Source: Bacteroidetes bacterium UBA5697
GTDB lineage: Bacteria > Bacteroidota > Bacteroidia > B-17B0 > Aurantibacillaceae
Reading direction: 5' to 3'
Assembly (NCBI GenBank): GCA_002420145.1
Contig: DIHL01000070.1
Location: forward strand, 1 to 51,416
DNA: 51,416 nucleotides
Under the pieces are notes generated by a model that was not told the origin of the DNA, did no database searches, and saw nothing but the letters and a program-made list of their open reading frames with translations. The number at the start of each line of letters is the position of its first letter. The first letter of the stretch is position 1. The position numbers and the translations under genes were made by a program. Below, piece after piece: positions 35,255 to 45,193 of this stretch.

Positions 35255-35539
35255 ATGACAGCTACATTTGAAACCATTGCTAAAGAAAAGATTGAAACAC
35301 TAAAGTTTCCTAACGACGAGGTTTTAAAAGATAAAGATTTAATTAAGGAAAGAGAATCTGAATTAAACAGGGCTTTAGCTTTGGGTAATTTAGAACATAC
35401 AAAAATTAAAATTTATTTCGAAGACGACCAATCTCGTAAATTAGTAGAAACTACTGTGTGGGGAGTAACCGACAAACGAGTGATTTTAAAACAAGGAGTA
35501 GTCATTCCAATTAATCGAGTTCATAAAATTTCACTTTAG
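35255..35539 (+). CDS. 94-residue protein of unknown function
   Basis: Small soluble protein without signal peptide or membrane helix. The first half is charged and helical (KEKIETLKFPNDEVLKDKDL, EIKERESELNRALALG-like), the second half is beta-rich (HTKIKIYFEDDQSRKLVETT, VWGVTDKRVILKQGVVIPIN). The VTDKRVILKQG run slightly recalls bacterial PH-like folds, too weak to name. Well supported as a gene by its own terminator and normal composition. Downstream of rlmD by 122 bases. Confidence 0.75.
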   Translation: MTATFETIAKEKIETLKFPNDEVLKDKDLIKERESELNRALALGNLEHTKIKIYFEDDQSRKLVETTVWGVTDKRVILKQGVVIPINRVHKISL

Positions 35540-35557
35540 AATTTTATAACTTATTAA

Positions 35558-35591
35558 AAAAATCCCGCTGAGTTTAGGCAGCGGGATTTTT
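35558..35591. terminator. Bidirectional hairpin terminator
   Basis: AAAAATCCCGCTG (35558-35570) pairs perfectly with 35579-35591, with an eight-base loop and T-runs on both strands. It separates the 94-residue gene from the convergent giant adhesin-like gene. Confidence 0.9.
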
Positions 35592-35612
35592 TTGTTTTAT
35601 AGAACGTATGTT

Positions 35613-38600
35613 TTATTTTGCTTTACCAATTAGAGTTACGTGCCCTGTTTTTATAACTTTTTCTCCAGACATAGCTGTTATTTCAGCTTGATACACATAA
35701 ACACCTTGTTCGCATACCTTGCCATTTTTGGTTCCATCCCAACCAATTACTGTATCATTACTCTTAAATACAACATGACCCCATCTGTCAAAAATGGTGA
35801 GTTTTATTTCGCTAATGGCATAGCCTACAGGGATGAATACTTCATTTAATTTATCGCCATCTGGTGTAAAGGCATTTGGTATATAAACATTCCAATCCTT
35901 AGTAACTGTTATACAAACTACATCGGTGTTTTTGCAACCAAATGGACTAATTGCTTCTAAAGTATAACAGGTGTTATTTTGTGGGTTAACAGTAACTGTT
36001 GGGCAGTAATTACAAGATAAAGGTGTGCCATCCGAAGCACTCACAAATCCTAATTGTACATAATTATTTCCAGTGCCAAACAAAGTCACCGTGTTATCAA
36101 TATTTATTGTTGTGTCTTCACCAGCATAAACTGTTGGTAATGGATTAACTGTTACTTGTAAGGTATTTGACCCCGTACAATTATTAGAAGATGTTCCTGT
36201 AATTGTATAAATAAATACACCCGAACCTTGAGGATAAACATTGGTAGTTGAATCATGGATATCAACAATGCCAGCGTTCGGACTCCATGTATAAGTATTG
36301 GCACCAATGGCATATAATAAAGCATTGCGACCTTCACAAATAATTTGATTGGCTCCAGCTATAACTGTAGGGTTTGGTATCGCATTTACTTTTATAGTAT
36401 TGGATGAAGTACATAAAAAAGGAGCTGTTCCATTAGTTCCAATAACCGTATAGGTTGTTGTTAAAATAGGAGATGCTTCTGTTGTGCTTCCATTCACATT
36501 ACTTAAAGTAGCACTTGGCGACCATGTATAATTAGTGGCACCACTAGCGGATAATGTGGATGTTTCACCTGAACACACAGTGATTGGATTCGCAGAAGTT
36601 GTAATGGTAGGTGTAGGAACTACGGTTAACCCTGTAGTAGCGGTTCCTATACAACCTAATGTGCTTGCTCCAATAACACTGTAGGTTGTTGTTGTATTTG
36701 GATTAGCATTTACAGTTGTACCAGTGGCTGCGTTTAAATTAGCCGCAGGTGCCCATGTATATGTGCTAGCACCACTAGCCGTTAAAATAGAAGAACTACC
36801 ACTACAAATAACCGAAGGGGATGAGACAATACTCACCACAGGATTAGTAGTTACTGTAACCACAACTTGCGCTGAATTTGTACAAGTACTAGTTGCTCCA
36901 ATAACTGTGTAGGTTTCGGTAGATGGAGTAGTAGAAGTAACGGTCCCTCCATTTGCCGAACTTAAAGTTAAACTTGGGGTCCAAGTATAAGAAGTGGCGC
37001 CACTAGCCGTTAATGAAGTATTGCCTAAAGGACAAATTGTTGGAGTGCTAGCCGATGCAGTCACAACAACGGTATTGTTTACAACAATAGATAAGGTATT
37101 GCTATTAGTACAACCATCTGTTGAAGTGGCATCAATAGTATAAGTTGTAGTCACTGAAGGAGTGCAAATAACACTAGAAGCGGTAGTTGTATTTAAAAAT
37201 ACATTTGGAGACCAAGTATAAGTATCTGCTCCGTTAACCGTTAATGTATTGGTAGATAGAGGACATACAGTTGAGGTAGCAGATGTTACTAAAACAGGTA
37301 AAGGATTAACCGTTATGGCAGTGATAGTACCATTAATACAGCCATTAGCATCCATACCTGCTACGGTATAATTTTGAGTAACAGTAGGTGTACCAGTTAC
37401 AACGGAGCCAGTACTTGCACTTAAACCAGTTCCTGGAATCCAGCTGTAGGTAGTAGCACCATTAGCTGTTAAAGTGGCCGTTTGTTGCCCTATACAAATG
37501 CTAGCACTATTTACGGTAACAGTAGGTAATGGATTTACAGTAATGGCTGTTACAGTTGCATTAATACAGCCGTTGGCATCCATACCGCCAACTGTATAAT
37601 TTTCGGTGGCGCTTGGTGTACCAGTTACAACCGAACCAGTTGATGAACTTAAATTTGTGCTTGGAATCCAGCTATATGTAGTAGCTCCATTGGCAGTTAA
37701 AGTAGCGGTTTGCTGTCCTACACAAATACTGGCAGTATTTACGGTGATTGTTGGTAATGAATTGACAGTGATAGTTGACGTTGTATTATTAATACAACCA
37801 TTAGCATCGGTTCCTGTAATTGAATAAGATTGAGTAAGTGTTGGTGTTCCAGTAACTAATGAACCAGTACTCGCACTTAAATCGGTACTAGGTGTCCAAC
37901 TGTAACTTGTGGCACCATTGGCAGTTAAAGTAGCTGTTTGTTGTCCAATACAAATAGATGCTGTGTTTACCGTAATTGTTGGAAGTGGATTAACCGTAAT
38001 GGTAGACGTTGTATCAGCCAGACAACCATTAATATCGGTTCCTGTTACTGTATAGTTTTGTGTAGAAGCTGGAGTTCCAGTTACCACTGACCCACTAGTT
38101 GCACTTAATCCTGCCGACCAAGTGTAAGTGTCAGCTCCATTAGCTGTTAATGTTGCAGTTTGCTGTCCAACACAAATAGTTGAATTGTTTACTGTTACTG
38201 TAGGAGAAGGATGAACAACAACCGTTGTTGTAGCTGTATTCGGGCATCCATCTGCACTTAATCCAGTAACAGAGTAGGTGGTAGTGGTAGCAGGAGTAGG
38301 AGCAATTGTACTGGTTGTAGCTCCGTTACTCCATGAATAGGTTGTTGCCCCATTGCCAATTAATTCTATTGGATCACCCGGACAAATAGGTTGATTTTGA
38401 CATTCGGTATCCATCACGCCAAAGGCTAGATTAATATAGTTTTCATTGTTGCTATAATCAAATGAAATACAAGAATGAGTTCCAGGAAATCTGATGATTG
38501 TAAATCCTTCGGCACCTATAAGTGTAGTTGGGTTAACATAAGTCATGTTAATTCCTGTCCATAAAACTTGATAAGGAACTGAGGTTGTAATGGTAATTGG

Positions 38601-41600
38601 AAGAACGGCTTGTCCAATACTTGCAAAAGCAATTTGTGGATTAATAACAGGTTGACTAAAACAAAAATTAAATGTTCCTGCTAAATCATTTCTAATAGTG
38701 GTTGCTGCAATTGGCACGCTATAACTTGCTGGGAATGTGCCACCACTAAACATAGATGGTGTTGTTGACATACCGCCGCCTGAATGCGTAGCATTAAATG
38801 TAATGCCGTTTGGTAAATTACCCTGAGCTAATGATGGAGTGACTGAGGTTACATTTAACCAATTTAAAATACTTGTATCACACAAACTATTTTTTTGTAC
38901 AATGTAAACGTTTGGAGGAAATCCATTTCCAGACATGTTCACCGAAACAGTATTTGTTCCTACACAACCACCTGAAGAGCCTTGAACCGTATAAGTAGTT
39001 GGAACAGTAGGTGTGGCTACAACCACATTTCCGTTTGCTGAGTTTAATGTTGCTGCTGGCGACCAAGTATAAGAAGTTGTGCCGTTAGCAGTTAATGTTG
39101 CTGATTGAGAAGGACAGATTGTAACGTTTGGAGAAACACTAATGGTTGGAACAGAATTAACTGTAATAGCAGTGGTAGTGCCACTTATACATCCGTTGAG
39201 GTCAGTTCCAATAACTGTGTAATTTTGGGTAGTGCTAGGAGTTCCAGTTACAACAGAACCTGTTGTGGCATTTAAACCAGTTCCAGGAATCCAACTATAG
39301 GTAGAGGCTCCATTGGCAGTTAAGGTTGCGGTTTCTTGTCCTGCACAAATAGTTGAACTATTTACGGTTACAGTAGGTAAAGGATTAACGCTTAATGTAG
39401 CAATAGCAGATTGTGGACAAGAATATCTATCTTCTGAATATACAGTGAATGTATTAGCAGATAGAGAAGTTACTGTAATTTGATCGGTATTGCCAGGAGT
39501 ACTTGTATTTGTAAAAGTTTCAGTTCCTGATTGAACCCACGTGTATGTATAACTAGGAGAACCTAACAGTGTGCTTGCTGTTAATGTTACGTTGGTTCCA
39601 GGGCAATGAATGGTTGGTGTAGTTACTGTAACTTGTGGACAGATATTAACTTCAATAACTGACATGGAATTGTAGCCCGAACAATTTAAATCATTCCAAC
39701 TTCCATCAGGATAAATTTGTGTACAATCTTCAACACCTCCTGCATCGTTTGGTTCACCAGCTGCCCAGTTTGAATAAGAAAGTGGAGCGCCATCGTACCA
39801 AACATAAGATCCTTCTGTAACGGCATCGCTATAGCCAATCCAGATTACGTTTGATGAAAAACCTTGATTAGATAAGGCTTGAACTAAATCTGCATTCTCA
39901 CTAGCAGATTGAACCGAAATTAAATTAGCCCCAAAAGATTGTGCATAAGCTTGAGCTTGTGGCCCTGTCATAAACTGAGGGTTAATAAAATATAAACTGC
40001 ATGTATTATTCATGCCTAATAATTCAATATTTCCAGCTGCTGTTAATGTGGATTTAATTAAAGCGATATTACATGAACTAGAAACACATGCTCCAACACC
40101 AACAGATATAGTTGCTACACCAGTACATGTTCCAGTTGAACCTAATACAGTGTATGTTGTATTTCCTAAAGGAGAGGCTGTTACATTAGGTCCATTAGCA
40201 GAGCTTAATGTAGCGGATGGAGACCAAGTATAGGATGTCGCACCATTGGCATCTAATAACGCTGATGCTCCAGGACAAACAGTTGGGGTATTTGACGTAA
40301 GTGTTAAAGTCAATGCTCCGCCAATAGTTACATTAGCTGTAGCAGAACCAGTGCATGTTCCTGTAGAACCTATAACTGTGTAAGTAGTAGTTGTAGTTGG
40401 ATTAGCAACAACACTTGATCCGCTACTAGTATTTAAACTAGCTGCTGGACTCCATGTATAATTTGTTGCGCCGCTTACACTAAGTGTTGTGGAGCCACCC
40501 GCACAAACTGTTGATGAGGCAGGAGTAACGGTTAAATTAATAGCAGGGTTTAAACTAACGGTAATTGCTGCCGTTGCTGTTCCACAACTACCTGTTGCCG
40601 AAACAGAAACTGTTCCTGCTGTAGCGCCAAAGTTTACAGTAATAGCGTTTGAATTTGTAGGAGCAGAAGTAATAGTAGCTCCTGCAGGTACCGACCAAGC
40701 ATAGTTAGTACTAGCAACGTTAGTCACCGAATAAGTCACTCCAGTTTGGTTAGGGCAAATAGTAGTAGTGCCGCTTATGGCTCCAATTGCAGGAGGAGTT
40801 CCACCAACCACAACCTGAACGGTTGACGTTTGATTGCCACTACATCCAGGAGAACTAACACTATAGGTTGTAGTAATGCTTGGTGTTGCAATAACAGTTC
40901 CGCCGTTTACTGTATTTAATGAGGTGCCAGGCGTCCATGTATAAGTTGTTCCTCCTATAGCAGTTAAAGTACTGCTTTGCCCAGGACAAATGGTTGTTGT
41001 TGGAGATACCGTTAATGCAGGAGTTGCAGGTAATACAGTAACCGTTAAATTTTTGGTATTACTACAAGTATTAATTAAACCAGATGCATTTAAGCTGATG
41101 TTATATGTTCCAGGAGCAGTGTAAGTATGTACTGGACTAAAGGCTGAAGCTGGACTTCCTCCTATATAAAAAGCAGTTCCTCCATCACCAAAGGTCCACA
41201 AATAAGTAGCAAAGGTTCCTTGGTTTGATGTTGTTTGGCATAAAAATGATCCACAAGTACATTGATTAATTCCTAAACCACCTGTACTACAAGGGTAAGT
41301 TGAAGTATTTGTAAAAGTAACTGCTGTTCCAGCGCAAACCGTTAATGAAGGTAATGCAGTAAAGTTTGCAATAGGAGCATCGGTTACAGTTACAGCTTTT
41401 GTCACAGTGGCTGTTCCGCAGGCACCATAACTTACCACTAATTGAAAATTTAAAGTTCCAGCATTATTAGCTGTTATTGAAATAGTTTGATTGTTTTGTT
41501 GGCCTGCAGGCACTGCCGCACCTGTCCATGTATAAGAAATAGCACTCGAAGATGATAAGGCAAATGTTGAGCCTTTACAAACAGTTGATGGGCCTGTAAT

Positions 41601-42605
41601 GACTGGTGTAGCAGGAGCTACGTTAAACGAAACGGTTGTGGTTGGCATAGCATTTCCACAGTTGTCAATCAAGCTATTTCCATCAGAACCTGGATGAGCG
41701 TTTAATACCCAAGGTCCACCACCAGTTAAAGCTGGAGAAATAGTGAAAGTAATTTGTGCCGTTGAACTTCCGCAGTTTACACCAGTTGCTCCAGAAATAG
41801 TGTATGGTCCACCAGTTCCAGAAATAGAAATATCAGAGCCATTAGCTGCAATAGAAGCACAAGTAATTTGCTCACTTGTATTTAAAGTTAACACATTGCT
41901 TCCGCAAGGAGCTGTTACACTTGCTAATGTAGGAGGAGTAACATCAAAAATACTGGCAGTACCTGGAGTAAAGTCAAGAGTATAACCGTTTGATGAAGAA
42001 GAATAATTACTAATGATTAATACATAAGTTTGGCCAACCGCTGTAGCTAAAACTGTACTTTGGTTTGGTCCACTTGCTGGTTCCGAAGGATTTGTACCTG
42101 AAGCTGATAATCCTGTAACGCCTCCAGTTGCTGAGAAATTACAACGAATAGGAGTTAGAGCTCCACTACTAATAGCAGAACAGTTTGTACCCGTCAAGTT
42201 ATATAATGCAAAGTCGTAATCTTGTCCAATAACGTTTGGTGTAATGTTAAAAGCAATATTACCGGCTGAACTACTAGTAAATGTATACCAAACAGAGTTT
42301 AATTCGTTACTTCCTAAACAAGTGTTACTAGGTATTTCTTGGCTAGTACCGTTACCAGAATAAGATGCTGATGTAGTATAAATGTTTTGACATACAGGAA
42401 TGGCGCTGTTACATTGTTGCTCAGGACCAGTAGTTAAAATAACAGGAGTTGAACCAGAACTAGTTCTTGCACTGGATAAGTATGGAGCATTACTTTCTTT
42501 TAAGCGAATTTTTTCAGCAATTGGCAAATTATCATAATGATTTTGAGCCATTGCTGAAATTGAAAACAGCAAGAATAGTAAGGGGAAATATTTTTTTAGT
42601 TTCAT
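35613..42605 (-). CDS. Giant adhesin-like protein: C-type lectin, Ig-like repeats, T9SS type B sorting domain
   Basis: 2330-residue exported protein. Signal peptide 1-20 (LLFLLFSISAMAQ). An N-terminal beta domain at about 60-215 (CNSAIPVCQNIYTTSASYSG, VWYTFTSSSAGN, DYDFALYNLTG) is common in gliding-associated proteins. A PKD-like domain is at about 420-530 (YLWTFGDGGT, HTYTAPGTYN). About 15 Ig-like repeats of about 70 residues follow. They are interrupted by a C-type lectin domain at about 869-990 (WIGYSDAVTEGSYVWYDG, NWAAGEPNDAGGVEDC, GSWNDLNC) and by an unrecognised domain at about 1235-1400. The last 90 residues (YIPNAFTPDGDKLNEVF, IFDRWGHVVF) are the gliding-motility-associated type B sorting domain. 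Likely a surface adhesin exported by T9SS. No partner gene is adjacent. Confidence 0.92.
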   Translation of the reverse strand: MKLKKYFPLLFLLFSISAMAQNHYDNLPIAEKIRLKESNAPYLSSARTSSGSTPVILTTGPEQQCNSAIPVCQNIYTTSASYSGNGTSQEIPSNTCLGSNELNSVWYTFTSSSAGNIAFNITPNVIGQDYDFALYNLTGTNCSAISSGALTPIRCNFSATGGVTGLSASGTNPSEPASGPNQSTVLATAVGQTYVLIISNYSSSSNGYTLDFTPGTASIFDVTPPTLASVTAPCGSNVLTLNTSEQITCASIAANGSDISISGTGGPYTISGATGVNCGSSTAQITFTISPALTGGGPWVLNAHPGSDGNSLIDNCGNAMPTTTVSFNVAPATPVITGPSTVCKGSTFALSSSSAISYTWTGAAVPAGQQNNQTISITANNAGTLNFQLVVSYGACGTATVTKAVTVTDAPIANFTALPSLTVCAGTAVTFTNTSTYPCSTGGLGINQCTCGSFLCQTTSNQGTFATYLWTFGDGGTAFYIGGSPASAFSPVHTYTAPGTYNISLNASGLINTCSNTKNLTVTVLPATPALTVSPTTTICPGQSSTLTAIGGTTYTWTPGTSLNTVNGGTVIATPSITTTYSVSSPGCSGNQTSTVQVVVGGTPPAIGAISGTTTICPNQTGVTYSVTNVASTNYAWSVPAGATITSAPTNSNAITVNFGATAGTVSVSATGSCGTATAAITVSLNPAINLTVTPASSTVCAGGSTTLSVSGATNYTWSPAASLNTSSGSSVVANPTTTTTYTVIGSTGTCTGSATANVTIGGALTLTLTSNTPTVCPGASALLDANGATSYTWSPSATLSSANGPNVTASPLGNTTYTVLGSTGTCTGVATISVGVGACVSSSCNIALIKSTLTAAGNIELLGMNNTCSLYFINPQFMTGPQAQAYAQSFGANLISVQSASENADLVQALSNQGFSSNVIWIGYSDAVTEGSYVWYDGAPLSYSNWAAGEPNDAGGVEDCTQIYPDGSWNDLNCSGYNSMSVIEVNICPQVTVTTPTIHCPGTNVTLTASTLLGSPSYTYTWVQSGTETFTNTSTPGNTDQITVTSLSANTFTVYSEDRYSCPQSAIATLSVNPLPTVTVNSSTICAGQETATLTANGASTYSWIPGTGLNATTGSVVTGTPSTTQNYTVIGTDLNGCISGTTTAITVNSVPTISVSPNVTICPSQSATLTANGTTSYTWSPAATLNSANGNVVVATPTVPTTYTVQGSSGGCVGTNTVSVNMSGNGFPPNVYIVQKNSLCDTSILNWLNVTSVTPSLAQGNLPNGITFNATHSGGGMSTTPSMFSGGTFPASYSVPIAATTIRNDLAGTFNFCFSQPVINPQIAFASIGQAVLPITITTSVPYQVLWTGINMTYVNPTTLIGAEGFTIIRFPGTHSCISFDYSNNENYINLAFGVMDTECQNQPICPGDPIELIGNGATTYSWSNGATTSTIAPTPATTTTYSVTGLSADGCPNTATTTVVVHPSPTVTVNNSTICVGQQTATLTANGADTYTWSAGLSATSGSVVTGTPASTQNYTVTGTDINGCLADTTSTITVNPLPTITVNTASICIGQQTATLTANGATSYSWTPSTDLSASTGSLVTGTPTLTQSYSITGTDANGCINNTTSTITVNSLPTITVNTASICVGQQTATLTANGATTYSWIPSTNLSSSTGSVVTGTPSATENYTVGGMDANGCINATVTAITVNPLPTVTVNSASICIGQQTATLTANGATTYSWIPGTGLSASTGSVVTGTPTVTQNYTVAGMDANGCINGTITAITVNPLPVLVTSATSTVCPLSTNTLTVNGADTYTWSPNVFLNTTTASSVICTPSVTTTYTIDATSTDGCTNSNTLSIVVNNTVVVTASASTPTICPLGNTSLTASGATSYTWTPSLTLSSANGGTVTSTTPSTETYTVIGATSTCTNSAQVVVTVTTNPVVSIVSSPSVICSGSSSILTASGASTYTWAPAANLNAATGTTVNANPNTTTTYSVIGASTLGCIGTATTGLTVVPTPTITTSANPITVCSGETSTLSASGATNYTWSPSATLSNVNGSTTEASPILTTTYTVIGTNGTAPFLCTSSNTIKVNAIPNPTVIAGANQIICEGRNALLYAIGANTYTWSPNAGIVDIHDSTTNVYPQGSGVFIYTITGTSSNNCTGSNTLQVTVNPLPTVYAGEDTTINIDNTVTLFGTGNNYVQLGFVSASDGTPLSCNYCPTVTVNPQNNTCYTLEAISPFGCKNTDVVCITVTKDWNVYIPNAFTPDGDKLNEVFIPVGYAISEIKLTIFDRWGHVVFKSNDTVIGWDGTKNGKVCEQGVYVYQAEITAMSGEKVIKTGHVTLIGKAK
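37297..38200 (-). repeat. Four tandem coding repeats of about 228 bases
   Basis: The units share CxGQQTATLTANGA, SxSTGSxVTGTP and GCxxxTxxxITVNxLP. The phase marker TGYTGYCC recurs at 37483, 37711, 37939 and 38161, a period of 228, 228 and 222 bases (76, 76, 74 codons). Protein identity between units is higher than DNA identity. Confidence 0.85.
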
Positions 42606-42887
42606 TTTTGATTTTATGTATTAAACAGCCTAAAAATAAGAATAAATGCTCAGTTACATATGTTAATCTGATTAAGAAATGCTTATGAGTATGTAAAACT
42701 AGTGTTTAGGTAAGTGAGCGATTTATTTAACATAAAATTTCGGAAGAAAAGAACGTTAAAGTGCCAACTTAAGTCTGAAAAACCACTTAATTAAATAAAT
42801 TACTATTTTAGCCTCAGTTTTACGATATCGTTTTAGGTAAATGGCAGGCCTTAAATGATTTTTTTAGTATAAACGAGAATAAAAATC
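42606..42887. other. Divergent intergenic region, 282 bases
   Basis: Lies between the giant adhesin-like gene and the deacetylase gene, and must hold promoters in both directions. No exact TAnnTTTG box, hairpin or conserved reading frame is visible. A short uncertain open frame (42467-42688, plus) overlaps the adhesin gene and is dismissed. Confidence 0.5.
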
Positions 42888-43499
42888 ATGAAATTATTGG
42901 TTCGACCACCTCAGTTATTAAGAAGCTTTTATAGAGGCTCCTTATGGCGCATGGATAAAAAAGAACCCATTATTTATTTAACATTTGATGATGGTCCAAT
43001 TCCAGAGTTAACTCCTTGGGTTTTAGACGTTTTAAAGGAATATAATGTGAAAGCTACTTTTTTTTGTGTAGGCGATAACATCACTAAAAACCAAACCATT
43101 TTTGAACGTATTTTACGAGAAGGACATCAAATAGGTAATCATACCTATAACCATGTGAAGGGTTGGGAAATGAGTAAAGGAAAATATCTCGAAAATATTG
43201 AAAAATGCCAACTTTTAACTAAAACTAACTTATTTAGACCTCCTTATGGTAGAATAAAAAAGAGCCAGTTTATGGCTCTTAACAAGGAATATAAGGTGGT
43301 TTTTTGGGATGTGCTAAGTTATGATTACGACAAAATGACTTCTCCTAAAAAATGTTTAGATAATAGCATCAGATATACCAGAAATGGAAGTGTGATTGTT
43401 TTTCACGACAACGTTAAAGCACAAAAAAATTTAAAATTCGCTCTTCCTCAATATATCGAACATTTTTTGAAATTAAATTATAAATTTGCAGTTCTTTAA
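42888..43499 (+). CDS. Polysaccharide deacetylase family protein (NodB homology)
   Basis: 203-residue metal-dependent carbohydrate esterase. Motif 1 TFDDGP at residues 32-37 (Asp pair), motif 2 HTYNH at 85-89, motif 3 FRPPYGR, motif 4 WDVLSYDYD and motif 5 IVFHDN are all present, so it is probably active on N-acetyl groups of peptidoglycan or another glycan. No clear signal peptide, although RPPQLLRSFYRG is basic; it may act at the cytoplasmic face. The HMA-domain gene follows after 10 bases. Confidence 0.9.
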   Translation: MKLLVRPPQLLRSFYRGSLWRMDKKEPIIYLTFDDGPIPELTPWVLDVLKEYNVKATFFCVGDNITKNQTIFERILREGHQIGNHTYNHVKGWEMSKGKYLENIEKCQLLTKTNLFRPPYGRIKKSQFMALNKEYKVVFWDVLSYDYDKMTSPKKCLDNSIRYTRNGSVIVFHDNVKAQKNLKFALPQYIEHFLKLNYKFAVL

Positions 43500-43509
43500 T
43501 TAATTAAAA

Positions 43510-43857
43510 ATGAAACCAGCGTACTATATTTTATTTCTTTTAACATTAGGAATATTTTCATGCAAGACAGGAACTCCTGAAAAAACTGAAACTTTTAAGG
43601 TTTGGGGTAACTGCGAAAAATGCAAAGTTACTATTGAGGCAGCTTGTAATGTAGATGGTGTAACAGAAAAAGATTGGAACGTTGAGTCAAAATTAATGAC
43701 TGTAAAATTTGATACCACTAAAATTACTCTAAATGGTATTGAAGAATTAATCGCTAAAGCTGGTTACGATAATGATGGCTACTACGGAGATGATTATGCT
43801 TATGGTAAGTTAGCATCTTGTTGTCAATACGAACGTAAGCCGTTTGAATTAAAATAA
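43510..43857 (+). CDS. Heavy-metal-associated (HMA) domain lipoprotein
   Basis: 115-residue lipoprotein. Lipobox LGIFSC puts the lipidated Cys at residue 18. The HMA ferredoxin-like fold follows: the metal-binding CxxC is C35/C38 in VWGNCEKCK, and WNVESKLMTVKFD is the typical second strand. A late SCCQY near residue 107 adds two cysteines. It probably binds or shuttles copper-like metal in the periplasm. Ten bases after the deacetylase gene; no copper pump or sensor is near. Confidence 0.85.
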   Translation: MKPAYYILFLLTLGIFSCKTGTPEKTETFKVWGNCEKCKVTIEAACNVDGVTEKDWNVESKLMTVKFDTTKITLNGIEELIAKAGYDNDGYYGDDYAYGKLASCCQYERKPFELK

Positions 43858-43918
43858 TTTCAATTCTTATTTTTTATTAGTAATTTAATGTGGTTGATTT
43901 AAACTTCAGTGTCGTCGC

Positions 43919-45190
43919 ATGAATTATATTAAGATATTTTTTTGGTTTCAATGTGTAGCATTTATATTGCTAACATCTTGCACGTCTCAAAAAGTAAATC
44001 AAACTAGTACAGATCGTCTTTATAAAAAAGAAAACAACGAACTAGCTGCTAAATATACTGTTTATCATATTAATGATAGTATAAGCCAATTGTTTTACGA
44101 TATTTCAAACGAATCCTTATTGTATAAAAAAACAGACACGAGTACTGCCTTTTATAGTAATGTTAAACTATTATTGAAAGTAAGTACCGAAGATAATCTT
44201 GGATTAACTTTAGATACAGCTTCGGTTATGATTATAGATAAACAAAAAGACGCTATTGTAAAATATTTAAAAGGAGATGTTTTATTTAAATTAAAAAGTG
44301 GCTCGAGTTATTATATTGATATTAATGTGATTGATATTAATAAAAAAATAATTTATACTCATAGCGAATATTCAAATAAAACTTCAGTAGAAACTCGTCA
44401 AAACTTTTTGATGACAAATGCAAGAGATGAGGTGTTGTTTTCATCCTATTACAAGCCAAACGAGGTTGTATATGCTCAATCCAACCGAAATAAAGAAAAA
44501 TTATACGAGGTCGATTATTTTAAATCCAATTTCAGATTGGCTCCACCTCCTTTTTCAACAGAGCCTATGCAGCATTTTAGTTATAAACCTGATTCTGTAT
44601 TTAACCTTTATTTGAAGCGTGAAAAGTTAGAGATTGCCTTACCTCAAAATGGTTTCTATCATCTAAAAACAAATAACGCAACAAAAGAAGGCGTTACTTT
44701 TTTTGTGTATGAATCTTCTTTTCCTAAAATAAAAAATACGGAACAAATGATTATGGCTACAAGATTTATCATGGCAAAAAAGGAATATGATAATTGCATG
44801 ATGGCAACAGATAAAAAAGCTGCTATTGATAAATTTTGGTTAGATATCAGTGGAAGTAATGAAAGAGCAAAAGAATTGATTCGTAAATATTATGGTAGAG
44901 TACAAGAAGCTAATAAATTATTTACGAGTTTTCAGGAAGGATGGAAAACAGATAGAGGTATGATATATGTTGTGTTTGGCGCTCCTAATAAAGTAACGAA
45001 ACGAAAAAACGGAGAGGTTTGGACATATGGAGAAATTGGCAACCCTAATTCAATCGTTTTTTCATTTATAAAAGTAATCAATCCATTTACGGATAATGAT
45101 TATTATTTAGAAAGAAGTGAGGCTTTTAAAGCACCTTGGTATCAAGCGGTTGATATGTGGAGGCAAGGAAGAATTTATTTAGACAACTAA
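43919..45190 (+). CDS. GWxTD domain-containing lipoprotein
   Basis: 423-residue lipoprotein with lipidated Cys at about residue 21 (FILLTSC). Most of the protein is beta-rich. The C-terminal GWxTD domain is clear: FWLDISGSNERAKELIRKYY, then EGWKTDRGMIYVVFGAPNK with GWKTD at 341-345, and EVWTYGEIGN. Function of the domain is not established. It ends three bases from the convergent CorC-like gene. Confidence 0.9.
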   Translation: MNYIKIFFWFQCVAFILLTSCTSQKVNQTSTDRLYKKENNELAAKYTVYHINDSISQLFYDISNESLLYKKTDTSTAFYSNVKLLLKVSTEDNLGLTLDTASVMIIDKQKDAIVKYLKGDVLFKLKSGSSYYIDINVIDINKKIIYTHSEYSNKTSVETRQNFLMTNARDEVLFSSYYKPNEVVYAQSNRNKEKLYEVDYFKSNFRLAPPPFSTEPMQHFSYKPDSVFNLYLKREKLEIALPQNGFYHLKTNNATKEGVTFFVYESSFPKIKNTEQMIMATRFIMAKKEYDNCMMATDKKAAIDKFWLDISGSNERAKELIRKYYGRVQEANKLFTSFQEGWKTDRGMIYVVFGAPNKVTKRKNGEVWTYGEIGNPNSIVFSFIKVINPFTDNDYYLERSEAFKAPWYQAVDMWRQGRIYLDN

Positions 45191-45193
45191 TAC

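Noticed and set aside
37297..38200. CRISPR-like regular spacing
   Set aside because: The period of about 228 bases is coding, with repeats spanning the whole unit and no spacers.
36724..41985. Several 60-80 residue frames on the plus strand opposite the giant adhesin gene
   Set aside because: They mirror the Val/Thr-rich Ig-like repeats in antisense, have no conserved start context and look like shadows.
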